From NCBI GenBank assembly GCA_013792075.1, contig VMSR01000135.1:1-38989 (forward strand): 38,989 nt of DNA, read 5' to 3'. Position numbers and translations under genes: made by a program. This document shows, piece after piece, positions 8,667 through 16,278 of this stretch. The first letter of the stretch is position 1. The number at the start of each line of letters is the position of its first letter. The notes under the pieces are model-generated. The model was not told where the DNA came from, did not search any database, and saw nothing but the letters and a program-made list of their open reading frames with translations. Source of the DNA: Desulfobacula sp. Its GTDB lineage: Bacteria; Desulfobacterota; Desulfobacteria; Desulfobacterales; Desulfobacteraceae.

Positions 8667-10117
8667 TACACTGAACTTTTCTGGTCCCGTTCTCTTTTTT
8701 TCCGGCTCTGTTCTTTTCGCTGTTTGTCCATTTTGGTGGTTATTTTTCTTTTTCTCTTCTGAATCCGTTCAAACTCCCTTGTATTGCCTGAAAAAACGAT
8801 TTTACCTGTTTTTTCCCGGAACAATAATTTTATGGGCGTGACGGTCAGGGGGATCATCTGGCGCAACTGGTTGATCAGATATCGCTTGTAAGAAAAATGG
8901 ACCGCCTCGGGATAGTTGACAAAACAGACAAAACAAGGGGGTTTGGATGCCACCTGGGTGGCATAAAAAAACCGCAGCCGTTTGCCCTTGTGCAGGGAAG
9001 GCTCTTCCCTGTAAACCGCATCTTCAATAATCCGGTTCAACACCCCGGTATTGATTCTGTGGCAATACTCTGCGTGAACTTTCACCACCTCATCTAAAAT
9101 TTTATGACACCGCTGACCGGTGAGGGCAGAGATGGTCATGGCAGGGGCATAGGCCAGAAATTTCGACATGCTGCGCAATTCCTTGAGAAATTCTTTTTGA
9201 CCCTTTTCTTCCTTGTCCACAAGATCCCATTTGTTGAGAAGAAAGATAGCACCGCACCCGCGCTTTTCTGCATACCCGGCAATGGCGATGTCCTGGTCTG
9301 TAACCCCTTCGGCCGTATCAATGAGAATAAGGGCCACATCACAGTCGTCCAGGCTGTCCAGGGCCTTGATGATGGAAAATTTCTCCAGTTTTTCCGTGAC
9401 CTTGCCCTTGCGCCGGATGCCGGCCGTATCCTTAAGGACAAACTGCTGCCCCTTGTGGGTAATGCTCAACTCAATGGCATCCCGGGTCGTACCGGCCTTT
9501 TCATCGACCACCACCCTTTTCTCCCCGAACAGCCGGTTGGCAAGGGATGATTTCCCCACATTGGGCCGGCCCACGATGGCAATCCGAATGGGACCTTCCT
9601 GTTCTTCTTCCGGTTCCCTCTCTTCGGGAAACCCCTGGACAAGGTCATCTAAAAATTCCCCAATCCCCACACCGTGTTCGGCCGAGATATAATAAAACGG
9701 TTCAACACCCAGGGAATAAAAATCCCCCAGTTCATCTTCTTGTTTTGGGTTCTCTATTTTGTTGATCAGGTAATAAACCGGTTTGTCCGCCCTGCGCAAT
9801 AAATCCGCCAGATCCCGGTCATAGGGGGAAAGCCCTGCACGGCCGTCCATGATGAACACCAATGCGTCGGCCTGGTCCACGGCAATCAGGAGTTGTTCTT
9901 TAATCTGGGCGGCAAAATAATCATCATCTGCGCTTAAAAATCCGCCGGTATCAATCACAATAAATGCTTTGTCATCCCACTTGGCATCTGCATAATGCCG
10001 GTCCCTTGTTACCCCGGGCATATCATCCACAAGGGCCTCCCGGGTCCGGGTAATTCTGTTAAAAAGGGTAGATTTACCCACATTTGGGCGGCCAAGAAGC
10101 GCCACAACCGGTTTCAT
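8666..10117 (-). CDS. der: Ribosome biogenesis GTPase Der (EngA)
   Basis: This is a 483-residue essential GTPase with two tandem G domains and a C-terminal KH-like domain, involved in 50S subunit maturation. G domain 1 starts GRPNVGKST (9-17), with PGVTRD as switch I and DTGG at 56-59. G domain 2 starts GRPNVGKSS (183-191), with AGTTRD, DTAGIRRK and NKWD. The domain 1 specificity motif reads NKIE instead of NKxD, a small departure. The KH-like end (after about 360) contains FVCFVNYPEAVHFSYKRYL, and the tail is strongly basic. The acidic linker EEREPEEEQEG (about 165-175) separates the G domains. RBS GGAGG lies 7 bases before the ATG at 10117. It is the first gene of the der-rarA pair. Confidence 0.97.
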   Translation of the reverse strand: MKPVVALLGRPNVGKSTLFNRITRTREALVDDMPGVTRDRHYADAKWDDKAFIVIDTGGFLSADDDYFAAQIKEQLLIAVDQADALVFIMDGRAGLSPYDRDLADLLRRADKPVYYLINKIENPKQEDELGDFYSLGVEPFYYISAEHGVGIGEFLDDLVQGFPEEREPEEEQEGPIRIAIVGRPNVGKSSLANRLFGEKRVVVDEKAGTTRDAIELSITHKGQQFVLKDTAGIRRKGKVTEKLEKFSIIKALDSLDDCDVALILIDTAEGVTDQDIAIAGYAEKRGCGAIFLLNKWDLVDKEEKGQKEFLKELRSMSKFLAYAPAMTISALTGQRCHKILDEVVKVHAEYCHRINTGVLNRIIEDAVYREEPSLHKGKRLRFFYATQVASKPPCFVCFVNYPEAVHFSYKRYLINQLRQMIPLTVTPIKLLFREKTGKIVFSGNTREFERIQKRKRKITTKMDKQRKEQSRKKRERDQKSSV

Positions 10118-10132
10118 ATATTAACCTCCGAA

Positions 10133-10185
10133 AATTCTAAATATAAAATTGGACGAGTATACAGCATATCGTTTTTTTTATAAAC
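10133..10185 (-). promoter_or_regulatory. Possible promoter of der-rarA
   Basis: On the minus strand a near-consensus -10, TATACT (10156-10161), is preceded 17 bases earlier by a poor -35, TTTATA. It lies about 40 bases before der in the 123-bp gap after the cyclase gene. Confidence 0.35.
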
Positions 10186-10240
10186 AGCTATAATCACTCA
10201 AAAAAAACTGCCCGACCTTTGAAAATGGAAAAACAAGCCG

Positions 10241-12142
10241 TTAGCGAAACCCCAGCGCTTTCAAACGGCCAACAATCTGGGCAGCCCGTTCAGGGTCTTT
10301 GTACGGCAATCTGTCTTCCCAGGAAAGAAGGGATTGATTTTTTGTGCTCTTCAGGGCTTCCTGGATCTCAAAGGCGGCTTTGTCCGGCTGCCCCATGGCA
10401 TCATAGGCAAGGGCTAAAAATGCATGGGAAGGCCAAAAATAAGGGTCCTTTACCAGGGCCCGCTGAAAAACATCCACAGCCGCATCATATTGCCCGGCCC
10501 AATAGTGGGCATGTCCCAGATTCCACAGATACCAGGCAGGGTACTGGGGGTCCAGAAGCATGGCCTGTTCAAAATAGTGAATTCCGTCCAGGGGGTTTCC
10601 GGCCCAGGTAAGCTGCTCGCCTAAAGCTGCAATCCATTCTGCAGTGTTGGGCCCCAGTGCGATGGCCTTTCGGATTTGGGCAATTCCCTTCTCATGCTGT
10701 TTGGTCCACAAATAGACATGGCCCCTCAATCCATACCCGGCACTTTCATTGGAATCCGCGGCAACCGCCTTTTGGGCAAGATCCAGGGCCTCATCTAAGG
10801 CAGTTTCCTCCCGGCTGAATCCAAAAATCCATTCCATGAGAACGGCATGGCCCAGGGCAGCATAGGCCCTGGCATACCCCGGATCAATGTCAATGGCCTT
10901 TTGAAACATGATTTTTGACTTGGCCAGACCCTCTTTCATCTTGGTGCCATGGAGCTCAAGCCCCCGCAAATAATAATCATAGGCCAAAAGATCCGAGGTG
11001 GACTTTTTCATCATCCGGTTCTCATCATCCAGGGTCAGCTCCACGGATAAGGCGGTAACTATTTTATTGCGGACCTCATCCTGAACTGAAAAAATATCTT
11101 CCAGATCCCGATCATACCGCTCGGCCCAGATATGTCCCTCTGATTTAACATCAATGAGCTGGGCCGTTATGCGGACCCGGTTGCCCACTTTTCTGACACT
11201 GCCCTCCAGCACATATTTTACCCCGAGCTCCCGGCCAATTTTGTCAATCTTTACGGATTTGTCCTTGTAGGCAAAGGCGGAGTTCCTGGCAATGACAAAA
11301 AGCCCTGACACTTTTGACAGGTCGGTAATCAGATCTTCGGTCAAACCGTCGGAAAAGTATTCCTGTTCCGGGTCTTCGCTCATGTTCATAAACGGCAATA
11401 CTGCAAGGGAAGGCTTATCCGGCAGATGCCATTGCATCAGTTTTTCTCGTATTTTAAATGGCCCACCAGGGTGAATGGGTACAGAAGACTTCATTCGAAA
11501 GACAAGGCCGGCAGCCAACAGGCAAAAAATCACCAGTCCAATGACCAAGCGTTTGTTGCGGCGAAAGCTTGGATTGTCATATTTGCAGGCATAAATAAGC
11601 TTCCCGGAATCTCTGGCATCGGTCAGGACACGGTACACCGGAACCTTGTCTGAAATATTTTTCAGGGATTTTTCCCCTAAAAACTCATACCCCAGGGGCA
11701 GTAGTTTTTTAACCTGTTCAAAGGCAGAACCCGAAATGCAGATACCACCTCCCGGTGCAATCGCCTCAATCCGGGCTGCGATATTAAGGCCGTCCCCATA
11801 AATCTGGTTCCCATCCTCAATCACATCCCCAAGGTTGATGCCGATCCGAAATTCCATTTTCCGTTCCAGAGAGAGGGACTGGTTCCACTCCTGCAGGGCT
11901 TTTTGAATATCCACTGCACATTGAACCGCATCTGCAACAGAAGAAAATTCCGACAACAAATTGTCCCCCGGAGCGTCAACCACCCTGCCCTGGTGGTCTT
12001 GGATTTTCCGGGCCATTAGTCTGCGGCAGGCCTTTAAAGACTTAACGGTTTCAACATCATCGTCGGACATGAGCCGACTATAGCCCTTGACGTCCGTTGA
12101 AACGATTGCAGCAAGTTTTCGCTTCACCTTCCGGTCATCCAT
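10241..12142 (-). CDS. Class III adenylate/guanylate cyclase with FlgO-like and TPR domains
   Basis: This is a 633-residue protein. Residues about 8-175 are a class III nucleotide cyclase domain. The metal aspartates are D17 (VSTDVKGYS) and D60 (APGDNLL), and the transition-state pair is N120 and R124 (GLNIAARIE), so it should be active, probably making cAMP. The usual substrate-selecting lysine position is not obvious (VDAPGD instead of KTIGD), so nucleotide specificity is open. A membrane helix follows (about 197-216). Next comes a FlgO/TolB-N-like domain (about 245-370: LAVLPFMNMS, YFSDGLTEDLI, GVKYVLEGSVRK, AERYDRDL) and then several TPRs to the end. If the cyclase is cytoplasmic, the sensor and TPR part is periplasmic. 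RBS GGAG is 10 bases from the ATG. Similar cyclases are abundant in Desulfobacterota and rhizobia; the ligand is unknown. Confidence 0.9.
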   Translation of the reverse strand: MDDRKVKRKLAAIVSTDVKGYSRLMSDDDVETVKSLKACRRLMARKIQDHQGRVVDAPGDNLLSEFSSVADAVQCAVDIQKALQEWNQSLSLERKMEFRIGINLGDVIEDGNQIYGDGLNIAARIEAIAPGGGICISGSAFEQVKKLLPLGYEFLGEKSLKNISDKVPVYRVLTDARDSGKLIYACKYDNPSFRRNKRLVIGLVIFCLLAAGLVFRMKSSVPIHPGGPFKIREKLMQWHLPDKPSLAVLPFMNMSEDPEQEYFSDGLTEDLITDLSKVSGLFVIARNSAFAYKDKSVKIDKIGRELGVKYVLEGSVRKVGNRVRITAQLIDVKSEGHIWAERYDRDLEDIFSVQDEVRNKIVTALSVELTLDDENRMMKKSTSDLLAYDYYLRGLELHGTKMKEGLAKSKIMFQKAIDIDPGYARAYAALGHAVLMEWIFGFSREETALDEALDLAQKAVAADSNESAGYGLRGHVYLWTKQHEKGIAQIRKAIALGPNTAEWIAALGEQLTWAGNPLDGIHYFEQAMLLDPQYPAWYLWNLGHAHYWAGQYDAAVDVFQRALVKDPYFWPSHAFLALAYDAMGQPDKAAFEIQEALKSTKNQSLLSWEDRLPYKDPERAAQIVGRLKALGFR

Positions 12143-12228
12143 ACTGCATCATCTCCAAATCATACGCCCGTAAAGACAGGGGCAAGGCCGATCCCCTCCA
12201 CTAAAAAATCCTAAAAATAATTCAAACA

Positions 12229-12256
12229 AACATAGGCCAGAAAACCCCAAAGTCAA
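12229..12256 (-). promoter_or_regulatory. Putative promoter of cyclase gene
   Basis: On the minus strand TTGACT (12251-12256) and TATGTT (12229-12234) are separated by 16 bases, about 85 bases ahead of the cyclase start. The rest of the 247-bp gap 12143-12389 shows no gene. Confidence 0.4.
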
Positions 12257-12389
12257 TCTAATAAATTGTTAAAAATCGTAAAAAGTCTCCTTGGAATCAG
12301 ATCCCATATATTCCTTAGGATACAAACTTTAAAATGACAGATAATGTGTCTGCAGAAAAATCGGGGGTGGCGGGGAGAACAAAACAAAA

Positions 12390-12698
12390 TCAAACATACA
12401 AATCAATTTCCAGTCTTTGTTTTTTTTGGGCGTGTTCTTTTTCAAGTACATTTTTGGCTTGGATAAATTCGTTTTCCAGCCGTTGGGTTTCATTGGAATA
12501 GTTTTGTTCTAGAACCGTTTCCTTTTTCTCATAGACTTGTTGCAATTCCCTTGATTTTTGGGAAAAACTTACTTTGTCCTTTTGGTTCTCGGAAGCCTCT
12601 TCTCCTTTTGCAATAGAATTATTGGCATCTTTGACTAAGACAATTCGTTGATCCTGGTATCCACTTGAAAACCCAATATTGGACGTTGCGGTCAACAT
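12390..12698 (-). CDS. Small coiled-coil protein of unknown function
   Basis: This 102-residue protein has no cysteine, membrane segment or signal peptide. Residues 1-35 are low-complexity polar. From about residue 40 onward it is almost entirely charged heptad-like helix, rich in E, K and Q (RELQQVYEKKETVLEQ and NVLEKEHAQKKQRLE), and it ends in IDLYV. A continuous coiled coil is therefore likely. It is accepted as a real gene because a very strong RBS (AGAGGGGGAG) sits just before the ATG and a near-consensus sigma70 promoter lies about 105 bases upstream. I do not recognise the family. A structural or partner-binding role is possible but is not shown by the sequence. Confidence 0.65.
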   Translation of the reverse strand: MLTATSNIGFSSGYQDQRIVLVKDANNSIAKGEEASENQKDKVSFSQKSRELQQVYEKKETVLEQNYSNETQRLENEFIQAKNVLEKEHAQKKQRLEIDLYV

Positions 12699-12809
12699 TG
12701 TTCTCCCCCTCTTTGCGCAAACTATTCTGGCCGAGACCTCGATAATGGTAAGGACACCTATTTTTTAATCTTTCAAAATCCTTGCCAAAAGACCGATCAC
12801 CTATCTCAA

Positions 12810-12838
12810 AGTATACTTGTGAAGTGAAATCGTGTCAA
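12810..12838 (-). promoter_or_regulatory. Near-consensus sigma70 promoter of small coiled-coil gene
   Basis: On the minus strand TTGACA (12833-12838) and TATACT (12810-12815) are exactly 17 bases apart, the strongest promoter match in the window with the tRNA one. An 8-base inverted repeat, CTTGTGAA (12816-12823) and TTCACAAG (12860-12867), has one arm inside the spacer. It could be an operator. Confidence 0.7.
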
Positions 12839-12885
12839 TTTATTTTGTCAAGGATTATATTCACAAGAAAAAACGGGGATTACCT

Positions 12886-14343
12886 TCACTGAATTTTTCT
12901 ATGTGCAAAGTCCATCACAGTGGCAATGGAATGCATCTTTTTTCGGTTTTCCGGTGGCCCAAGACGGGTTGCCTTGTTTTTTTCCTGAACGATCTCAAAT
13001 ATTTCAAGATAAAACGCCTTAAGCTGGGCGGAAGAAACATGCCTGGGATAATGGTAACGGGAAGCATAGAGATCGAAATATTCGTATTTGGGCGGATGCT
13101 CTTTTATGATTCCCAAAGCCATCACATCCCGGTAAAATTTTGTGCCCGGCAGGGGAATGAACTTTGAGATTGCCACACTGTTCGCCGGAAGCTTCACAAT
13201 CAGTTCCTTGGTTGCCTGCATGTCTTCCCAGGTTTCCTCGGGTAAACCAAACATGAAATTTGCCGAAACCTGAATCCCTTTGGCCAGAATCTGCTCACAC
13301 CCCTTAATTGCACTCTCGACGGTCAATTTCTTGTTCATATACTTCAAAATACGATTTGAACCGGATTCGATGCCCAGTTTAATATCCCAGCACCCTGATT
13401 CCTTGGCAATCTGCAGCTTTTCTTCACTCAGGCTATCCACACGAGATTGGCACCGCCACATGATATCCGGCGTCTGTGTTCGCATTCTTTCGCATATTTC
13501 CAAATATGTCTTGCCATTGGCCATAAAATTGTCATCCAGGAAATATATGGTTTTGCCGACATTGCAATAAATAGACAAAACCTCTTGAAAAATAGCGTCA
13601 GAAGAACGCATGCGGTATTTTTTCCAAATGTCATGGTTGGCGCAAAAATGACAATGATGGGGGCACCCCCGCCCGCCAAGCACATTGGTAAAGCAGCTTT
13701 CGGGATACCGCTCCTTGAACAGAAGCGAATCCATATCCGGACACGGTATACAATTTAAGTCAGGGACGAACTGCCGGTCAGGCGTATGCACCACTTTGCC
13801 GTTTTCAAGATAGGTAAGCCCGTTGACATCGGAGAAACCTGTTCCGTTTTCCATATGCCGGATGAACTCCTGGAGGGTTGCTTCGCCTTCCCCTCTGATG
13901 ACATAATCCACCAACCCGGTGCGGATAACCTCCCCGGGCAGCAGACTGGCATGCACCCCTCCCATGAGAATGACCGCATTTGAAATTTTCCTGGCTTTTT
14001 TAGCGACCACCAGGGCCGATGGATAACTGGATGTCATCGTCGAGATACCGATGATGTCGGGATTATAGTCCTGAATAACCGATTCAACCTCCCGCCAGAC
14101 AGGGTGGTCCATGTTTTCAAGTGCGTGTATATATTTAGAATGGGAAGAAACCAGTTTCTCGTAGTCTGAATGATGGTGGGCATTGTTAGACTGCTCTTCC
14201 AGGGAGCGCCCTTCGGCATCATAGAAAGCCACATCATGGTCTTTTTTCAACACAGCCGCCAGAAACAGGGGGCCGTATGGAAACATTTGTGCAGCGGCTT
14301 CACGGAAGCGAAAATTTGGAGGGGAAATAAATAAAATTCTCAT
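12886..14343 (-). CDS. B12-binding domain radical SAM protein
   Basis: This is a 485-residue protein. I chose the ATG at 14343 because TTGGAG lies 5 bases before it and ILFISPPN is the usual family start; an upstream ATG at 14382 adds 13 unlikely residues. Residues 1-150 form a cobalamin-binding-like Rossmann domain (GPLFLAAVL, PDIIGISTMTSSY, AVILMGGVHASLLPGE, VIRGEGE). It lacks the DxHxxG histidine, as in many BchE-type enzymes. The radical SAM domain follows, with the cluster ligands C227, C231 and C234 (GRGCPHHCHFC) and further motifs KLGIESGSNRILKYM and ANFMFGLPEET. Such enzymes often methylate or rearrange unactivated carbons in lipids, hopanoids, phosphonates or tetrapyrroles. The substrate here cannot be told, and neighbours do not help. 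Confidence 0.88.
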   Translation of the reverse strand: MRILFISPPNFRFREAAAQMFPYGPLFLAAVLKKDHDVAFYDAEGRSLEEQSNNAHHHSDYEKLVSSHSKYIHALENMDHPVWREVESVIQDYNPDIIGISTMTSSYPSALVVAKKARKISNAVILMGGVHASLLPGEVIRTGLVDYVIRGEGEATLQEFIRHMENGTGFSDVNGLTYLENGKVVHTPDRQFVPDLNCIPCPDMDSLLFKERYPESCFTNVLGGRGCPHHCHFCANHDIWKKYRMRSSDAIFQEVLSIYCNVGKTIYFLDDNFMANGKTYLEICERMRTQTPDIMWRCQSRVDSLSEEKLQIAKESGCWDIKLGIESGSNRILKYMNKKLTVESAIKGCEQILAKGIQVSANFMFGLPEETWEDMQATKELIVKLPANSVAISKFIPLPGTKFYRDVMALGIIKEHPPKYEYFDLYASRYHYPRHVSSAQLKAFYLEIFEIVQEKNKATRLGPPENRKKMHSIATVMDFAHRKIQ

Positions 14344-14430
14344 GCCGGCTCCAAGACCTTCATCAAAAAATACAATCGACACCCTGGAAAACCATAAGGC
14401 GTGTAAGGAGGATTACCCCCCCATTTAAAA

Positions 14431-14484
14431 CAAAAAAATCGAAATACCCTTGGCGTATTTTGGATACTCAAAGGCATTTCGATT
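14431..14484 (-). terminator. Rho-independent terminator of the tRNA operon
   Basis: In minus-strand RNA, AATCGAAAT pairs with AUUUCGAUU (9 bp). Further inner pairs are CCUU/AAGG and GUAU/AUAC. A run of seven U follows, from the A-run at 14432-14438. It lies 20 bases after tRNA-Glu and before the radical SAM gene. Confidence 0.75.
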
Positions 14485-14503
14485 CCTTTTACCGGGGTAA
14501 AAG

Positions 14504-14581
<78 letters not shown>

Positions 14582-14608
14582 GCAGTATTTTTTGGGTGTT
14601 TCCGTGGC

Positions 14609-14684
14609 TGGTGGGCCGTGCTGGGCTCGAACCAGCGACTCTCTGCTTAAAAGGCAGATACTCTACCAACTGAGTTAACGGCCC
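14609..14684 (-). tRNA. tRNA-Lys (anticodon TTT)
   Basis: The reverse complement gives a 76-base cloverleaf with encoded CCA. The acceptor is GGGCCGT/ACGGCCC with discriminator A. The anticodon stem is TCTGC/GCAGA with loop CTTTTAA (anticodon TTT). The T arm is GGTTCGAGCC. It is the first gene of the two-tRNA transcript. Confidence 0.97.
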
Positions 14685-14709
14685 GTAGGCAACTCCAAAA
14701 AACAGGGCG

Positions 14710-14738
14710 AATCTATATGTTTTAGCAGTCTTTGTCAA
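14710..14738 (-). promoter_or_regulatory. Sigma70 promoter of tRNA-Lys/tRNA-Glu operon
   Basis: On the minus strand TTGACA (14733-14738) and TAGATT (14710-14715) are 17 bases apart. This places the transcription start about 20 bases before the tRNA-Lys 5' end. The remaining gap up to 15114 shows only a weak plus-strand promoter candidate, TTGACT near 14935 with CATTAT 16 bases later, and no gene. Confidence 0.7.
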
Positions 14739-15114
14739 CTGTTTTCTTTTTGCTTTGTGTATTATTTAAATATTACCCGAAAAGACAAAGCACAAGTTGT
14801 ATAGATAACATGTTGTAACTTAAAAAGATACCCCCGGATCTTGCCTTTATCTCCTGCCCTTTAAATAGTTTCCCCCAATTGTTTTTTTATGGCGGATTCT
14901 CAGGTTTTAAACAAGCCCTCTGTATCATTGGTTTTGACTGCGTCTTTTAATCAATCATTATGGGAAAATTTCCTTTTCTTTGTCTAAATTCTGTGCAACC
15001 ATGCACTTCAGATTTAATAGCCTGTTGGGAGAATTGATTTGCCGAGGTCCAGACACCCCAAAAGAGGTATACCATAACCGGCACGACCGGCAAAACGTAC
15101 ATGGAAATCACAAA

Positions 15115-16278
15115 ATGAAAAAAATTCTCTGGCTCATTCAGTCAAACCAGATCACCCCCACGATCCATGACTTTCTTAAGCTGTTCCAAACCCGGATGGA
15201 AAGACTTGTTGATCTGTCATTTATCGTTCCTGAAACCTCTTCTGACATTCTGGAAAGGATAACAGCGCTTGAGCCTAGCTGTTTTAAACTAAAAAATCGT
15301 TCTGTAGCCAAGTCATACCAGGGATACCTGGCCAAAAAAGCCTGTCTCAATGATGTGGCCTTCACCCAGGGGCTGACGATTTCCGATGTATTGCTGCTGG
15401 ATGATCTGGGAGGCGGCAATGTCATCCAAACCGGCCTGGACATAAAAAAGACAGACAATACCTGCGGGCTGATCCTGCAAATCCCAACGCCTTTAGGATC
15501 TTCAGAGGCTGAAGAACGGGTGTTCCACGCTGCCATCGTCTGGGCAAGACAAAACCGAGTGCCGGTTATCGGGTATGAGCTATTGCCCCTTGACACCCGA
15601 TGGACTCTCTCGACATCCCTTCCGGACGGGGTGATCACAAGGTATTCGGAAAGTTATGACCATTTGAAACAAACATTGAGCCATAAAAACATCTGGCAGC
15701 TGCCCTTGTATGAAGCGTCCATATTTTCATCTGTGTCCGCAACATTTAATTTAAACGGTGTAAAAGCCTCTTACCATTATAGAACCACCCACACTATACC
15801 CGAGGGACGAACCATATTGTTCCTTCCCCACAATGTTGCAATGCTCTATGAGTACCAGGAGTTGCTGAGGATACTGGCACCCATGGGAAAAAAACTTCAC
15901 CTGATGTTCAATTACGGAGAAGACCAGGTAAGGGGCGCCCATACCCAGAAAGAAATGATTGAGATCATTTATAAAAACGAATTGGCCCAATTTGCATCAT
16001 ACTCTTTCCACAATATGGACTCTCCCTGGGAGATGTTAACGGCCGACAGCCTGGTTGCCTGCAGCGCCTGCTTTCAAGGCAGTATTGCCCAGGAAAAAAA
16101 CATTCCCTCCATTATCTTTGATCCCATGCTTCCAGCCATGGTCAATGGGTTCAAACAACGGATCAACACTGTCAAGCGCTTACAGGCTGCCATCAAGGAG
16201 GTCATTGCCCTTAAAACAAAAAAGACGGAGCTGGGAACAATTTTCATGCAATTGGCCGGGGGGGTGCCCAAAAAATGA
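15115..16278 (+). CDS. Putative glycosyltransferase-like protein
   Basis: This is a 387-residue cytoplasmic protein. The reading frame is open from a TTG at 14980, but the ATG at 15115 (KKILWLIQSN) is the better start: the extra N-terminus is unlike protein and a GGAA lies 9 bases before the ATG. No family is firmly recognised. The general layout is that of a two-domain GT-B or CDP-glycerol-transferase-like fold. There is an N-terminal alternating strand-helix region and, from about residue 240, a second Rossmann-like half beginning GRTILFLPHNVAMLYEYQELL, with ADSLVACSACFQGSIAQEKNIPS near the end, a layout seen in nucleotide-sugar binding halves. It overlaps the next gene by 4 bases (ATGA), so they are coupled. 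Context suggests it transfers or handles one of the exotic sugars made by the convergent cluster. Confidence 0.6.
   Translation: MKKILWLIQSNQITPTIHDFLKLFQTRMERLVDLSFIVPETSSDILERITALEPSCFKLKNRSVAKSYQGYLAKKACLNDVAFTQGLTISDVLLLDDLGGGNVIQTGLDIKKTDNTCGLILQIPTPLGSSEAEERVFHAAIVWARQNRVPVIGYELLPLDTRWTLSTSLPDGVITRYSESYDHLKQTLSHKNIWQLPLYEASIFSSVSATFNLNGVKASYHYRTTHTIPEGRTILFLPHNVAMLYEYQELLRILAPMGKKLHLMFNYGEDQVRGAHTQKEMIEIIYKNELAQFASYSFHNMDSPWEMLTADSLVACSACFQGSIAQEKNIPSIIFDPMLPAMVNGFKQRINTVKRLQAAIKEVIALKTKKTELGTIFMQLAGGVPKK

Noticed and set aside
8017-8841. Long plus-strand open frame of 274 codons
   Set aside because: It lies antisense to rarA, whose motifs are complete; the translation has no domain-like features.
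12886-14382. Longer start for the radical SAM protein at 14382
   Set aside because: The ATG at 14343 has a good RBS and family-like N-terminus; the extra 13 residues do not.
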